Assembly: GCA_003952965.2 (NCBI GenBank)
Contig: CM025851.1
Location: 2,753,307-2,817,306 of the forward strand
DNA: 64,000 nt
Reading direction: 5' to 3'
Origin: Morella rubra
Lineage: Eukaryota; Streptophyta; Magnoliopsida; Fagales; Myricaceae
This document shows positions 1 to 11,800 of the stretch, in pieces. The translations under genes were made by a program, and so were the position numbers. Below the pieces are notes generated by a model. It searched no databases. It saw nothing but the letters and a program-made list of their open reading frames with translations, and had not been told where the DNA came from. The stretch's first letter is position 1; every line of letters begins with the position of its first letter.

Positions 1-534
1 TGAAACAGAAAGCACAAAGGTTATTCCTGTTCGGTAAGCTAGATCAGAAATGTGCTAATGGTGATAACGTCATGTAATCAATAGTAACAGGCTAATGCTA
101 AGTTGCAATCTAAGATATATTGTAAAACAAACGAGAATAATAGAGAAACAGACCCCACCACATTCACAAACGGCGGGCATATCATTTTAACACAGAAGAA
201 ATCGAGGGAAAGAAAAAAGAAACCTGTAAGTGAATCATGTGGCAGAATCAAATTTAATCTAAACAACCACATTTTAGAACAGGTTACTCCACATCCTTTT
301 ATTTTGAATATAACAATTTCTCATGTCTAATATGACTTCAGATAAAACATGAAGGCTTAAAATACATTGATCATAATCTGTTTTTCCCAGAAACACCAAA
401 CTTCAATGGCAAAGATACTAAATCATACAAGAAAATATAACCCTTGCCTTAATTTCAGGCATTTTGAGAATGGTTGGAACCGCAGACAGAAAAGAAAGAT
501 TAAAAAAAAAACCAATACAGGAAGTGAACCATAC
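1..534 (-). other. Last intron of MKP1 (partial)
   Basis: This follows the splice donor at 534-533 on the minus strand. Short reading frames here resemble nothing I recognise and contain frequent stops. I looked for the conserved MKP1 tail and did not see it. Confidence 0.6.
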
Positions 535-2952
535 CGTGATGGCAGTATCTTTTGGAAGACCCATTTGGATGAGAGCATCACGACCAATTTGATTCCAATC
601 AAGCTGTTCTCTCCCTCTGTCACTATCTAATTGCATTTGACTGGCATCGTGATCAAAAGACCTTCCTAGCCAAAAGTACAATATACTATTCTCATTATTT
701 CCTAGAGAAGGAGAGAAAATAGCAAAAGCATCTTTCGAATTCATATCACTTGAACCAAATGGCTCGATCTTCTCCAAACTGGGCAATCGATATACACAAG
801 GTTGCAAAAGATTACTAGGTGCTGGACCGCTTCCCTCCATCACACCTAAAACAGAAGATCCCAGGCCATTTTCCATAAGTACTTTTCTACAAAATTGAAT
901 GAAATCTCCCTCCCGACTCTTAACGGCATCCCTGGACACTAAGCTACTTTCTATCCTATCCAATTCACATGAAGAGGAAGTACTGTTGCTTATTCTTTCA
1001 CCACCTTCTTTATCAGAAAGAGAACTCGAGGGAGAACATGTCACCCTCATATTATCGGCCATGAATGACAATTTTAGAGACTTTGATAAGCTGCCCCTGC
1101 GCTCGGCCAGGGAAGGGGAGAATATTTTAGATTGGGCTGAAGTTGTTCTAGAATATGGCTGTGAAGTCAAATTGACACCAACAATATCCGGACCATTGGG
1201 AGTTTTGGACAATAGACTGGGACTTCTGGACGAGAGAGACAAGTTAGACAAAGTTGACGACACTATAACAGAACATGAAGCTGCGGAAGGAGAATCCAAA
1301 GAGGATTCTGAAAAGTACTTAGAACTAGTGCCTGAATCAGACGAGACAGAATTTGGAGAGAGATAAGGAGGTGAAGAAGAAGAAGATGATGAAGAAGACG
1401 AAGACGAAGACGACAATGAAGATGAAGGTGAGGACAAGTTCGTAGATGCATGTCCTATCATCCTAGAATCTGAGTAGACACGGGAGAGGTATAATTTGGG
1501 AGCTGCAACAAACTCCTTCATATCACTAGGTGCAAATTTACGCCTTAGCACACTCCAACAGCTTTCTCTAGCAGGAAGGTGGGTTTCATGTTCACTCTCA
1601 GATGATGCAAATGGAGGTACAAAACCCCCCATAGTTGCTTTCTGAAAAATCTCAAAATCAACATCATACGAGTTCACTTTCCGATCAACTTGGTAAATCT
1701 TCACTATTGATTCTCCAGCCTCTACATTATTGTTAGGCTTATCCATCAAAGGTAAGAGGTGGGAAAAAGCATCCCAAAAATGAGCCGGTTCCTCTCCTTC
1801 CTTGATCACCCTGATTGGAACTTGCACTCTCTCATAGCGGACAATCTGACAAACAGCCCCTCTTGCATCCTTTTCCATGATGGCCTCACAGTTTTTTCCA
1901 ATCCAGACATATATTGCCGAAGGTATATGGACAATAAATGCTCCCCTAGAATCCAGTGCAGAAGGAGAAGGATCGTTTAACATTTTTGGGACAAGATGCA
2001 AAGGATCATATGGTGAATGTGGGGCTATTCTATACATCCTCAACAAAGAACTCGGGCTAAGAGGGAATGCATGAACCCTCTTCTGGCACTGTAGCAACTG
2101 GCAAGCAAAACCCATATTTGGATCTGCAATACCCCTCGCTGCCTTGACAAACTGAAAAGCATCATCGAAACTCTGCCCTTCTCTCCACATAAGATACGCT
2201 ATCACCAAGGACGTGGACCTAGACACCCCTTGGCAACAATGAACAAAGACCCTTCCACGCTGTTCTCTAACATCTTCAAAGTAGTCAAAAACATCATATA
2301 GAATGCTCGTAATATCCTCTGAGGGACTATCCTGTAACCACAAAGTCCTGTACACAAAATCATCTTTAAAATACTCAGGACAAACAAAACCTACACAATT
2401 TAGAACATGTGTAATCCCATTCTGTTTCAGTATATCCCTATCTCTTGCAACCGCATCCCCACCAAGATATATATGTTCGGCCACTTTAGAACACTCCTTG
2501 TCAAAGAAAGCAATCTTATCTCTCTTCACAAGACCACCATTCTTATCCGGGTTTCGCTGAATTGATGATAAATCAAGTTTCAATCGCTCCCCACCCCCTC
2601 TCCCACTCGGAGTTGGTGGTCCCGGCCACTCACCAATATCATCTGACCCTGCCTTTGGCCACTCATCCAAGCTCCGGCGAGCAATAGCCAACGGCTGTAG
2701 AGGCGGTAAACACGACCGAGCTTTGAAATTCTGCTGGGATCTCGGTGTTAACGGAGCAGGGAACCGACGATTTTGTCCATTGCTGGTTCCAACATTATCA
2801 TTTGGATCCCCGCATCCTTTTTCTTCAGCTTCTGGGTTTTGAGAGGCAGCACGGGAAGCGGACCACGACGCTGAGCGCAAAAACATTCTACGGTTGCCGG
2901 AGAATTGGCAAGGAGCCCGAGAATTACTCGAAGCTTCCTCTTTACCCACCAT
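535..2952 (-). CDS. MKP1: Dual-specificity MAP kinase phosphatase MKP1 (3' end off window)
   Basis: Dephosphorylates stress-activated MAP kinases (MPK3/MPK6 in Arabidopsis). One long exon encodes 806 residues. The phosphatase domain spans about residues 148-300. Its signature HCCQGVSRS starts at residue 238, with catalytic Cys239 and Arg245 inside the HCX5R loop. A gelsolin-like segment follows at about 320-430, then a Ser-rich, low-complexity C-terminal half with a near-pure Ser run coded around 1370-1440. I start at MVGKEE (ATG 2952-2950) because family proteins begin there; the frame stays open a further 75 bases upstream to an ATG at 3027, which I take as leader. After the residues DTAIT the frame meets a donor (GTATGG, intron from 534), and reading on gives non-homologous sequence. 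The family's final ~15 residues, ending in a Leu-rich stretch, were not found in 1-534, so the last exon probably lies beyond base 1. HEXO1 lies upstream on the same strand, as in Arabidopsis. Confidence 0.93.
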
Positions 2953-3600
2953 GCCCACTTGCAAAGTTTCCCGTCTCGATGTAGAGATGGAAGCAAACCC
3001 AGAAACCTGGGAAACTCTAATATTCAAATACTATCCACTGTAAATGAAGCATGATGCACCTACATGTCAGGAATTAAACACACATCGGATCAAGCACAAG
3101 AAGCACGCTGTGACACAAAAAAGCAGATAGCAGATCAGTATTTATGCAACCAAATTATAGATAAGCATATAACATAAAGAGGGAAAATGAAAAAGGAAGT
3201 TAACAGTAAATCAAGGATTGCGCATTATAAATGTGAAGGGTGAAGTGAAAAATCTAGAAGGCAAAATAGATATGCGACACAAGAAAACCTAGTCTCAATC
3301 TTTAAGTAAAATGATAAAAAAGAAAAGAAAAGCCAATCAGAAACCAAATAAAAAAATCGTTTAAAGAAAGAAACGACGTAATCAACTTCTAGGGTTTCTT
3401 TGTTCTGTTTTGTTTTCCTGAGATGCGAAACTGAGATAGAGAGAGAGGAGGAGAAGAGGGGAGGGGTGGGTGGAGTTAGATTTGTGACTTACAGAGTGAG
3501 GTACGGAGTGGCAGCCATGAAAGGCACGTAGGCTTGGGGGAGTGTGGATGTGGGTGTGTGAGAGAGAAAGCTCAGAGCAAAGAGAGTGAAAACGGAGGCA
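2953..3600 (-). promoter_or_regulatory. MKP1 leader with probable 5'UTR intron and short upstream ORF
   Basis: On the minus strand a GA/CT-rich leader (about 3600-3493) ends at a consensus donor GTAAGT (3492-3487). A good acceptor TTTACAG ends at 3038, so bases 3492-3038 are probably a 5'UTR intron. The leader holds an ATG at 3518-3516. If this intron is removed, that frame reads MAATPYLTL plus Gly and then stops, giving a 10-codon upstream ORF that spans the splice junction. The intron borders are inferred from sequence only. Confidence 0.45.
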
Positions 3601-5850
3601 AAGGGGGACAGAGGGTAAAAGGGGGGAGCGTTTGGAGTCATTAATTGTTACTTTTTCTCTGTTTATTTGACTGGGTATGACTTGCGAATAGATAAATAAA
3701 TAAAAACAAAAGAAGAATAAGATGGCAGATGGATGTTTGGGGGAAAGATTGTATTCAATAAAATTTGTAACATGGATATTTAAAATGTTAAAAATTTATA
3801 TATAAAAATTAATATATTTTATATAATTTTTAATAATTTTTCACATAAATTTAATAATTTTTTTAAAAAAATTATAACAAATTTTCTTTTTCTTTTTTAT
3901 ATATATATTTTTTTTATCTAATTTTAATATTTTTTTATTAAATCATCTCTTTAAATTTTTTTACAAACTCCAACAAAAATTAAATATATTTAAAACTTTT
4001 TACTAAACTTTTCACAAAAATCTATAAAACTCTAATGTACATAAATATTTATAATTTTATCAAAATTTTACAGTTTTTTTAAAAACGAACATCCCTAATG
4101 TTTATTTTTTATTTTTTTTTAAATAGCATAGAGTAATTATCTAGTTGGTATAAAAATTTAAGGATTTTACGTCCTCTTTTCCAAGTCTATTCAGCCATAT
4201 TTTTTTTTTTACAAAAATAAATTGAGTTTATTTTGATTTCCGAAAGGTAAAAGAAATCAGTCAAGAAAAATGAAAAAATACACACAAAATAGCCAATGAC
4301 ATGTTAGATTTGAGTAGGAGATAAACTGAAGGATCCGGATAAGTTGATATTTGATAACACGGACAAAGAAAAACGATATTTTGTCTGCATCGAATTATTC
4401 AGAAGTCTTACTTGAGCACTGATTGACTTGAAAGTAAACTTGAAATTACTAGGACGGATAATAATAACAATAATAATAATAAATCGAACCCTTTTGTCTG
4501 CAGTCCTGCCTTTCAAAGAGGATGAGATATTGCAGGAACTAACCCTAACCCTAACCCTAGTCTATGATCCAGATCTCTTGTGCTTTTTAGTCTTCAAATT
4601 CACAATTCTTAAGCGCCAATTCAACCCAACACTTACATGAAACTTGAATGCATGCCAATTGAATGAAGAAAGTGTGAAATTGGGACAAGGAGAACCACAC
4701 AGTGTTCGTGAGGAATATAGGAACACATTCCATCACACATGACAATAACTCATTATGATATGTTGAAGACAAAACGCTCATGGGGTCGCCTTCTGTAGGA
4801 ATTCAAACAAACAAACAAAGAAAAAACTCTCAGCAATGAAGTCCCCGAGGGATACATTATTGAAGAGGGCCCAGCATTTTTGTTGGCGAAGGCACTCATT
4901 CTACTTCAGAGGAAGTCTTTTCAGTACTCTAACTTGCAAGCAAGGCAACAGTGCAGAAGGGGTAAAAGATAATAGATGGAGCCGTGCAGACTAGCTTGTG
5001 CGCGCAATTATGCAACTTTTTAACTTCATGACTTGCTCAGTTCTTTCAGAAATCGCTGTCCTCCAACCAAGTCCTGTCCCACAATTGAGGTTTGGTAAGC
5101 AAGTGTGTACTAGAAGTCAATTTCTAGTTGTGGGATTTCTAAAGGCCTGCCACAAAATTGGAAAACGAATCAAGCCCAACTAAGCATGATATTCATTAAC
5201 ATCTGCAGATGTCATCCTCTCTAGTAGTTTTATTGATCTTCCCTTGGATATATTATCCATGGCAAGAAAACTTTGTCCCTCTAGGAGATACTACAAATGT
5301 TCCGGTCACTGTCAAAGTGGAAGCTCCCTATCATGATTATATTTTCTCTCCCACATGTTTAAGAGACAAAAATCGTTCACGTTTGAGGGGCACGGATTCA
5401 CCAATCAAGAGTTTCAACGCCCTTGAATCTAGTGCAGAATATACCATAAGAATAACAATCCCTAACACAGACATTTTTCTTGGTTGCTCAAATCATCCCC
5501 CAGCTACATCAGCAGGGTCAAATCTATAACATTTCACTACTGTCTACGCTCGGCAACAAAGAAATTATTTTAAGCAGGAGATAGCAATGAAGCGGGACAC
5601 ATTCATTTATTTTACGAAGAAATTAGCACAACACGAACGCACTCAACAACAAATCACCAATGTAGAATTGAGATTCATTCGACCCCGTGGTGAAAACGGA
5701 TTACTTTTACAAACCCAAGATTCCAACCCACAGATCAACGTCGATTAATTTCATACAAGGCTAGGAAATTTGCAGATTTCTTACTCTTTGAACACCAGGG
5801 ACAGAAATGCAGTTAATGATGTTTACGGTCACAATCTCCCACTAGAAGTA
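3601..5850. other. Intergenic, MKP1 promoter side to HEXO1 3' end
   Basis: No convincing gene. Bases about 3740-4130 are very AT-rich with phrases such as caaaaatctataaaactc that recur elsewhere in the window (near 13.6, 45.9 and 59.4 kb), suggesting an old AT-rich transposon family. A short telomere-like tract lies at 4541-4560. Bases about 5560-5850 are presumably HEXO1 3'UTR. Reading frames such as 5209-5529 show no family similarity. Confidence 0.5.
4541..4560. repeat. Interstitial telomere-like (CCCTAA)3 tract
   Basis: Three consecutive CCCTAA hexamers. Plant telomeres are normally built of CCCTAAA heptamers, so this is a short hexamer variant. It may be chance or a double-strand-break repair scar. 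Confidence 0.6.
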
Positions 5851-8800
5851 TTATTGCTCATAGCATGATCCTGGGCCACTTGGAGGGCTTCGAGCATAGC
5901 TATTTGTGACTGGAGCAGCTTGAACCCCACGCCTATTCAAGAGACATCGGAAGTATAGCAAGCGCGGCAATGCAGTTAAGGTAATATTTCCTGTGGAGAT
6001 GGCCTCCCTACTGGTCCACAAACGCTCTGTAGGAGAAAAACTCAAATGTCCAATGGCATGTTTATGAGCCAACAATAGCCAATAAAACTAAAACAGGCAA
6101 TAAAAAAATGGGTCCCCTACTTAAGGCAATCAATATGAGTATCTACATATTGCAAAAGTCAGCATCAAGAAGTGAAACAATAAAAATGAAAACATGGGAT
6201 GAACTTGCTCCCCACTCAAGACACTCTTCAGTGTGTGTCAACAATAAAACTCTTCAGTGTGTGTCAAATGTCCAATGGCATGCTTATGAGCCAACAATAA
6301 CCAATAAAACTAAAACAGGTAATTAAAAAATGGGTCCCCTACTTAAGGCAATCAATATGAGTATCTACATATTGCAAAAGTCAGCATCAAGAAGTGAAAC
6401 AATAAAAATGAAAACATGGGATGAACTTGCTCCCCACTCAAGACACTCTTCAGTGTGTGTCCGTGTCTATTGGTATATGTATACATCTGCCAATAAAATC
6501 TGAATCGTGATAAACCAATGGAATTGCTTATCCAATCTGGTCAACTTGAGATATAGTGTGCATGCACTACATGCCCACAGTGGGCCTGAGCAAGACCATT
6601 TTAGAGCTTGGCAAGATCTGCAGCGTGTTGGTCAAGCTGAGATGCATAGATGACTTCCAATTTAGCCTACCACATAGAGGGTTCATGAAAGTGAATCTCA
6701 AATTGCATTCGGGGACAAAAAATGACAGAAAACTAGGGGAGAGGGTTTGAATCGGCCAAGTCAACAGATTTCCTTTCCCGTTTGGTAAGTGCGGCGAAGA
6801 CTGTTCTTCGCCTGTTCTCCTTATATGACCTTAAGCTACTTTACTAATAAAAAAGAGAAATACAAACAAAAAGAACATTCAGGAATGAAGGGAAAGGGCT
6901 AGAGAACAATTGAAAGGAGGTGAAGGGAGAAGGGGTTGAGTTAGTGGAGGGGAGATTCGTTTTGCTTCTAGGTAAGTGTGCAACGGAGAGTACAGACAGG
7001 CTAAATGAAAACACTACCCATGCCAAAAGTGTACTGAACTGTGTAGCCAGGCTATGAGAGGATGGTTTACTTTCACACTTGGGTTACCACATTCTCCATC
7101 AGTGACGTTAACTCCAACAAGGATGAAATACGGCCTTGTCTAAGTCTTAACCAATGGTTTACTTTCACCAAAGGCATACCTGCAGCTGCTGCAGCTCGAG
7201 GCCATATTGTCTGCTGAACATTTGATGTATCTGCTGTCTCACCCCACATACAAACTTCTCCCCCAAGCACAAGCTCTTGCTTGGAAGCATCATTGATTCC
7301 TTCTACTGGCTCTGCGGTATAGAATTTGTCCCAAGGGACATCCAAATGGTCAAGATACCAAACGCCTTGATTGCTGAAAATGCATCTGAAACCTTTTGCA
7401 ACAGCCTTTGGACAAACCCCACCACCCAACCTATGGCAACAGACAAAATATTTTTAAATTGACATAGTTAGACATTTGGGTCTCTACATGCAAAACTGCT
7501 TTAGAGGAAAAAAACTCACCAGTTGTGCACTACAGTCCGTGGATTAAGATTTCCTGCAAATGCATTGAAGGTTTCCTCCCTGTGATGTGAAAATCCAGAT
7601 CTGGTTACATGCCAGATTTTACTAAAATGAGACTTATATATACTTGCTAAACTCTGGACATATTTGCTTAAGCTATTCAAATTGGTGTTTTAATTTATCT
7701 CGTGTTTTTATTCTTATGCTGATATCCTAGGACTTCCCAAACTCCAAAGTAGATCCAAACATTGTTTATCTGCTGTGTATACATGTAAGAGAAGGGGTAA
7801 ATTCCAGTCAAGTCATAAAAAGAGTCTTATTGATGTAAATTAGGGCATACCAATTGACGGGTGTCCAATTTTTTGAGATTGCTATTTCTTGAGCTTTTAG
7901 GACAAAATATTGGTAGGCCTCTTTAGTAGTCATGTTCCGACTCTGAAGCCTGCAACCAAAGAGCAATTATATAGAGAGAATGCAATCATAAAAAGAATAT
8001 TTTAATGAATCCAAACATGAAAACGTCTGATAAGGATATATTCTTAACCCAAGAGCTCAAGGACCCTTATAAGCTTGCATGGAAGTTACTACCATTCCCT
8101 TGCTCAACACTATCATGTTAAGTTAGACTTTGCCATTTAAGAATGACAACTGTCATTGGTATGCTATTCACCAAAATAATCCAAAATGTTTTCAAGAAAA
8201 TCAATACAAATACTATGGTAGAACATTGCCATTTTAAGGCATCCAAATCTAGAGAGAGATGAATCTTTTCTCAACTTTTTTGCTGCTCCTCCACAATCTC
8301 TAAGATCACTACCTTCAAAATATCGTAGCACGTAGATAAGAAAGAGAAACACCAAATCCAATCTAGAAAAGAATTAAAACCCAGTGATTTGAAAATAAAC
8401 ATGCCATCAAATAATGTAACCGGGCATGGATCCACAAAATAATAAATGTCAGCGCTAAATCAAAAAGAGCAAAATAATGGAGCAGACCTTCATAAAGATG
8501 TCAAAATTTCATTCTAGAATTAGTTTTATCCTTGGAAATAAAACATTATATTTGAAAAACCCCCAGTTGACTGGATGTGAATTGGATTCTCTCATCTGCA
8601 ATGATATTCATCTATTACACAAGTGGCACACAGCTAAACGCAAGGATTAAGAAGGGACTAAGATCCTCAAAATGTATATAGGTAGAATATGTGAAATACT
8701 GTAAGTCGAGCTCTGAAATTGAAAGAGTGATATATGCCAAAATGCTTTTCACAAAAAGTAGTGTGTGTAATAGTAGAACCTCTGCATACAATATTTTCCC

Positions 8801-11800
8801 TTCACAAGCTTTTCATGAAAAGATTCAAAATGACCATAGGAAAATAAGGTATCTGCGTAATTACTCATTGTTCCTTTTCCTTCAAGCTAGACTATGAATA
8901 TGTTTCATGCCTTAAGTAGCTTGACTGAAACAACCATTATGGACCACATAACCACACTTCTAACCAAAACAGTTGAGGCATGTACCATTGCTTCACATGC
9001 GGAGTGGAGCTCCAGCAACCTATCAAACAAAATGATTTCTTATCAACAAATATCAGAAGGCATAATAGCACAAAAGCACTACTAGAGAGGGAAAGAGGGG
9101 CATTTAAGATCTATCCAGGCAATAAGGATGAGCTATATTATCAACTGCTTTTCGTTCATTTATGCTTTCTGACCATGAATTCTGCCATTTCGGCAAATGT
9201 TATAGATTTTCAATTTCTGAGTACAAAAATTGCCATTTGTACACAGTTTTCCAACAGCTGTAAAGATTTTCCGTTGAAGGAAAGATAAATGCACACAGTT
9301 GGAGAAACAGACAGATATTGTTACGTGCCAATGATTTTGAGATTGCACAAATTGCATAAGAGGTCACAAATAAGAATTTTAGAACCCCCAGATTTCCATC
9401 TCCTCTAAGATAACTCATCACGTCAAAGCAATAATAGTGATAAGCTCAAGCTTGCCGTAATAATGGCAGAAAAAAGAGAAAAATTTTTAGTCTCAGTCAT
9501 TAATGGCAGAGAAGTAAATTAAGCTTTTGGCGCTAAACTTTCTTATTTGCATGCACTCATGGAACATAAGACCTTAAACAATTTATTTGTGTTTACATAT
9601 ATTATGTCTCCTGTATGATACCAGATCTCAGCTCACAAGAAGAAAGCCATTCAAACTAACCTGTATTAACTTCATCACCACCCAAGTGGAAGAGCTCAAA
9701 AGGAAAGATTTTTCTCATATCTGCAAATCACAAATATATGCAAATAACTTATGGAGAAGATGATGAGCAAAATATGCAACAAAACTAACAATAACATGAG
9801 ATATATAGCTTAACTAATTATTACTGCTCTATTTCTTTTCCATCACCTAATTTTACTCAATAATTTTTCACGTGCCAATTAAGTTCTTATACACATACAT
9901 TTACATGTGTGTGATTGATATCATATGGTGATCCCTGAATTATCATCGTTCAGGTTTAATTCAGCTAACCGCTTATGAACAACCTAAGCTCTTTCTGAAT
10001 AATATGCACGTATTACAATGCATGATTGCAAGGAAAAAAATCTCGATGACCACCAGGGAAAAGTTTTTAAAGGAGATCAACCTGTCAGAATGCCAGAAAC
10101 TACATCAAAGGTGAAGTTTTTTGTAACATCGAGTGGCTCTCTACATGAAGGAGAGGGCCAGAGATCCGGGTATCCAGTGCCCCTGCATTGAAAGCAGATT
10201 GCATGCTTATCTCAAGGAGGAAAAAATCAATAGAAGACGAGTTGGAACAAAATATTTTGCATTTCAATTTATGAATTCCCCACAAGTGTCCTCTATGCCT
10301 TTGAGGAAACAGGTTGAAGGAATAATTATGGATTCCAAGATCTGGCAGACCAAATTGCAAGATATAAATTCTAAAGCAGGACCTAATCTCATGAGTATGA
10401 TGGTAGAAGAATAACTCAATATATTAGTATCTTCAGCATTCTTCCATGAGGGAGTTAGGGGTTGAAGGGCATAAAGCTACATCTTTCTATTCATTAGAAG
10501 CGAATAATATGCCAAATACAGCTTGCACTTCCTAAAAATGAAAATACTTTCTTTTCCAATCTTCTCATACTGAGAGATTCTTAGCCAGAATGATTGGATT
10601 GCGACAACAATTTTAGACAGATATTAACATATGCTTTACCATGATTCTGCGTGACCCGGAATATCAACTTCAGCCATAACATTGACGCCTGTATACAACA
10701 CATAAAATAATCACGGAAAAAAGAAAGAAAGATAAAAACCGATATTCTTGCTTTAAGTAAATTCAACCCTTAAAATACTCCTTTGATAGTGAAACTTGTT
10801 TTGAGGCATATTGAGGAAATATTTATATTATCTGTTGTCCCCATCAATCATGAGATGCTGCATATCTACTGTATTAATTCAATTTGAAAAAGGGCAAACT
10901 TGTGCAATGCAACTCATACAATTTTTTCTGGAGGTGTTGCATTGAAGCTTTAACAAACTATAGAGATTTTAACATACCTCTTACTTTGGCAAAGCTTCAG
11001 GTCGATGTGTGGAAACATGAAAAGGAAACACACTGTCAGCCTATGGCAAGACTAAAGAAGCATAAGAGGATAAACAACGCAAACACAGAACAAGTGAAAA
11101 GCCATAGACCACAGATAAAGAATTCAATTAATAATTTGTCCGGCTATGGGAATGTACATTCAGGCCATATATTTTATCCGTACTGAGCTCATCACTTTGA
11201 ATTTTTCCTATCTTCATTTTCAGGCACTACCATGCCTTGTTTTCATACTATACATCTAGGCTTTGATGTCCACAATCCGAAATCAGATTGGTTTTCAATT
11301 TGGGGAATTTTTTGATGGTACTGATTCCCAAATTTAGAGTTGAGTCAAACTCATTTGAAATGCTAAAGGAACTTTTGAACAAGCGCTTGAACATATTTTA
11401 GGCTAATGAGTTACTTTAACATTTAAAATTGCTCCAGATATCTTACTTGACAATCTCATATGCATCCTCAACCATGTACCGCTCCCACTTTGTATATGAA
11501 CCTCTCCACAAATTTGGATATGTAGGTACTTCCAGAGGAAAAGACTGCTCGTCTATGATGTGCCAATGAAGAACATTCTACTGAATGCAATTCTCAGTAT
11601 CAGCATCACATGCAACATAGTTGGAGGAGCAAAGGATATCAGACAAGTCTTTGGATAATTTTTGATTGTGAAACAGAGCTTTGACACGAATAGCAAGCAA
11701 CAATCCTTACAAGTTTAGCATACGACATTGATTCAATTATCTGCTTAATCACATCAATAGGTAAAAAGTGCCTCGAAGTATCTGCAAAATATGCCAACAA

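Noticed and set aside
418-534. Extension of the MKP1 frame past DTAIT
   Set aside because: It follows a good GTATGG donor and loses all similarity to the family C-terminus.
899-1366. 155-codon plus-strand frame opposite MKP1
   Set aside because: It is the antisense shadow of the Ser-rich MKP1 coding exon; its acidic composition mirrors the Ser codons.
9220-9275. Minus-strand CWKTVYKW at a ACAG site, first taken for the HEXO1 exon after DEVNT
   Set aside because: It would need a frameshift and a bad donor; the true exon with CWSSTPHVKQ, correct phase and GT donor lies at 9019-8986.
10133-10414. 93-codon plus-strand frame
   Set aside because: Antisense to a HEXO1 exon (10182-10082) and its intron.
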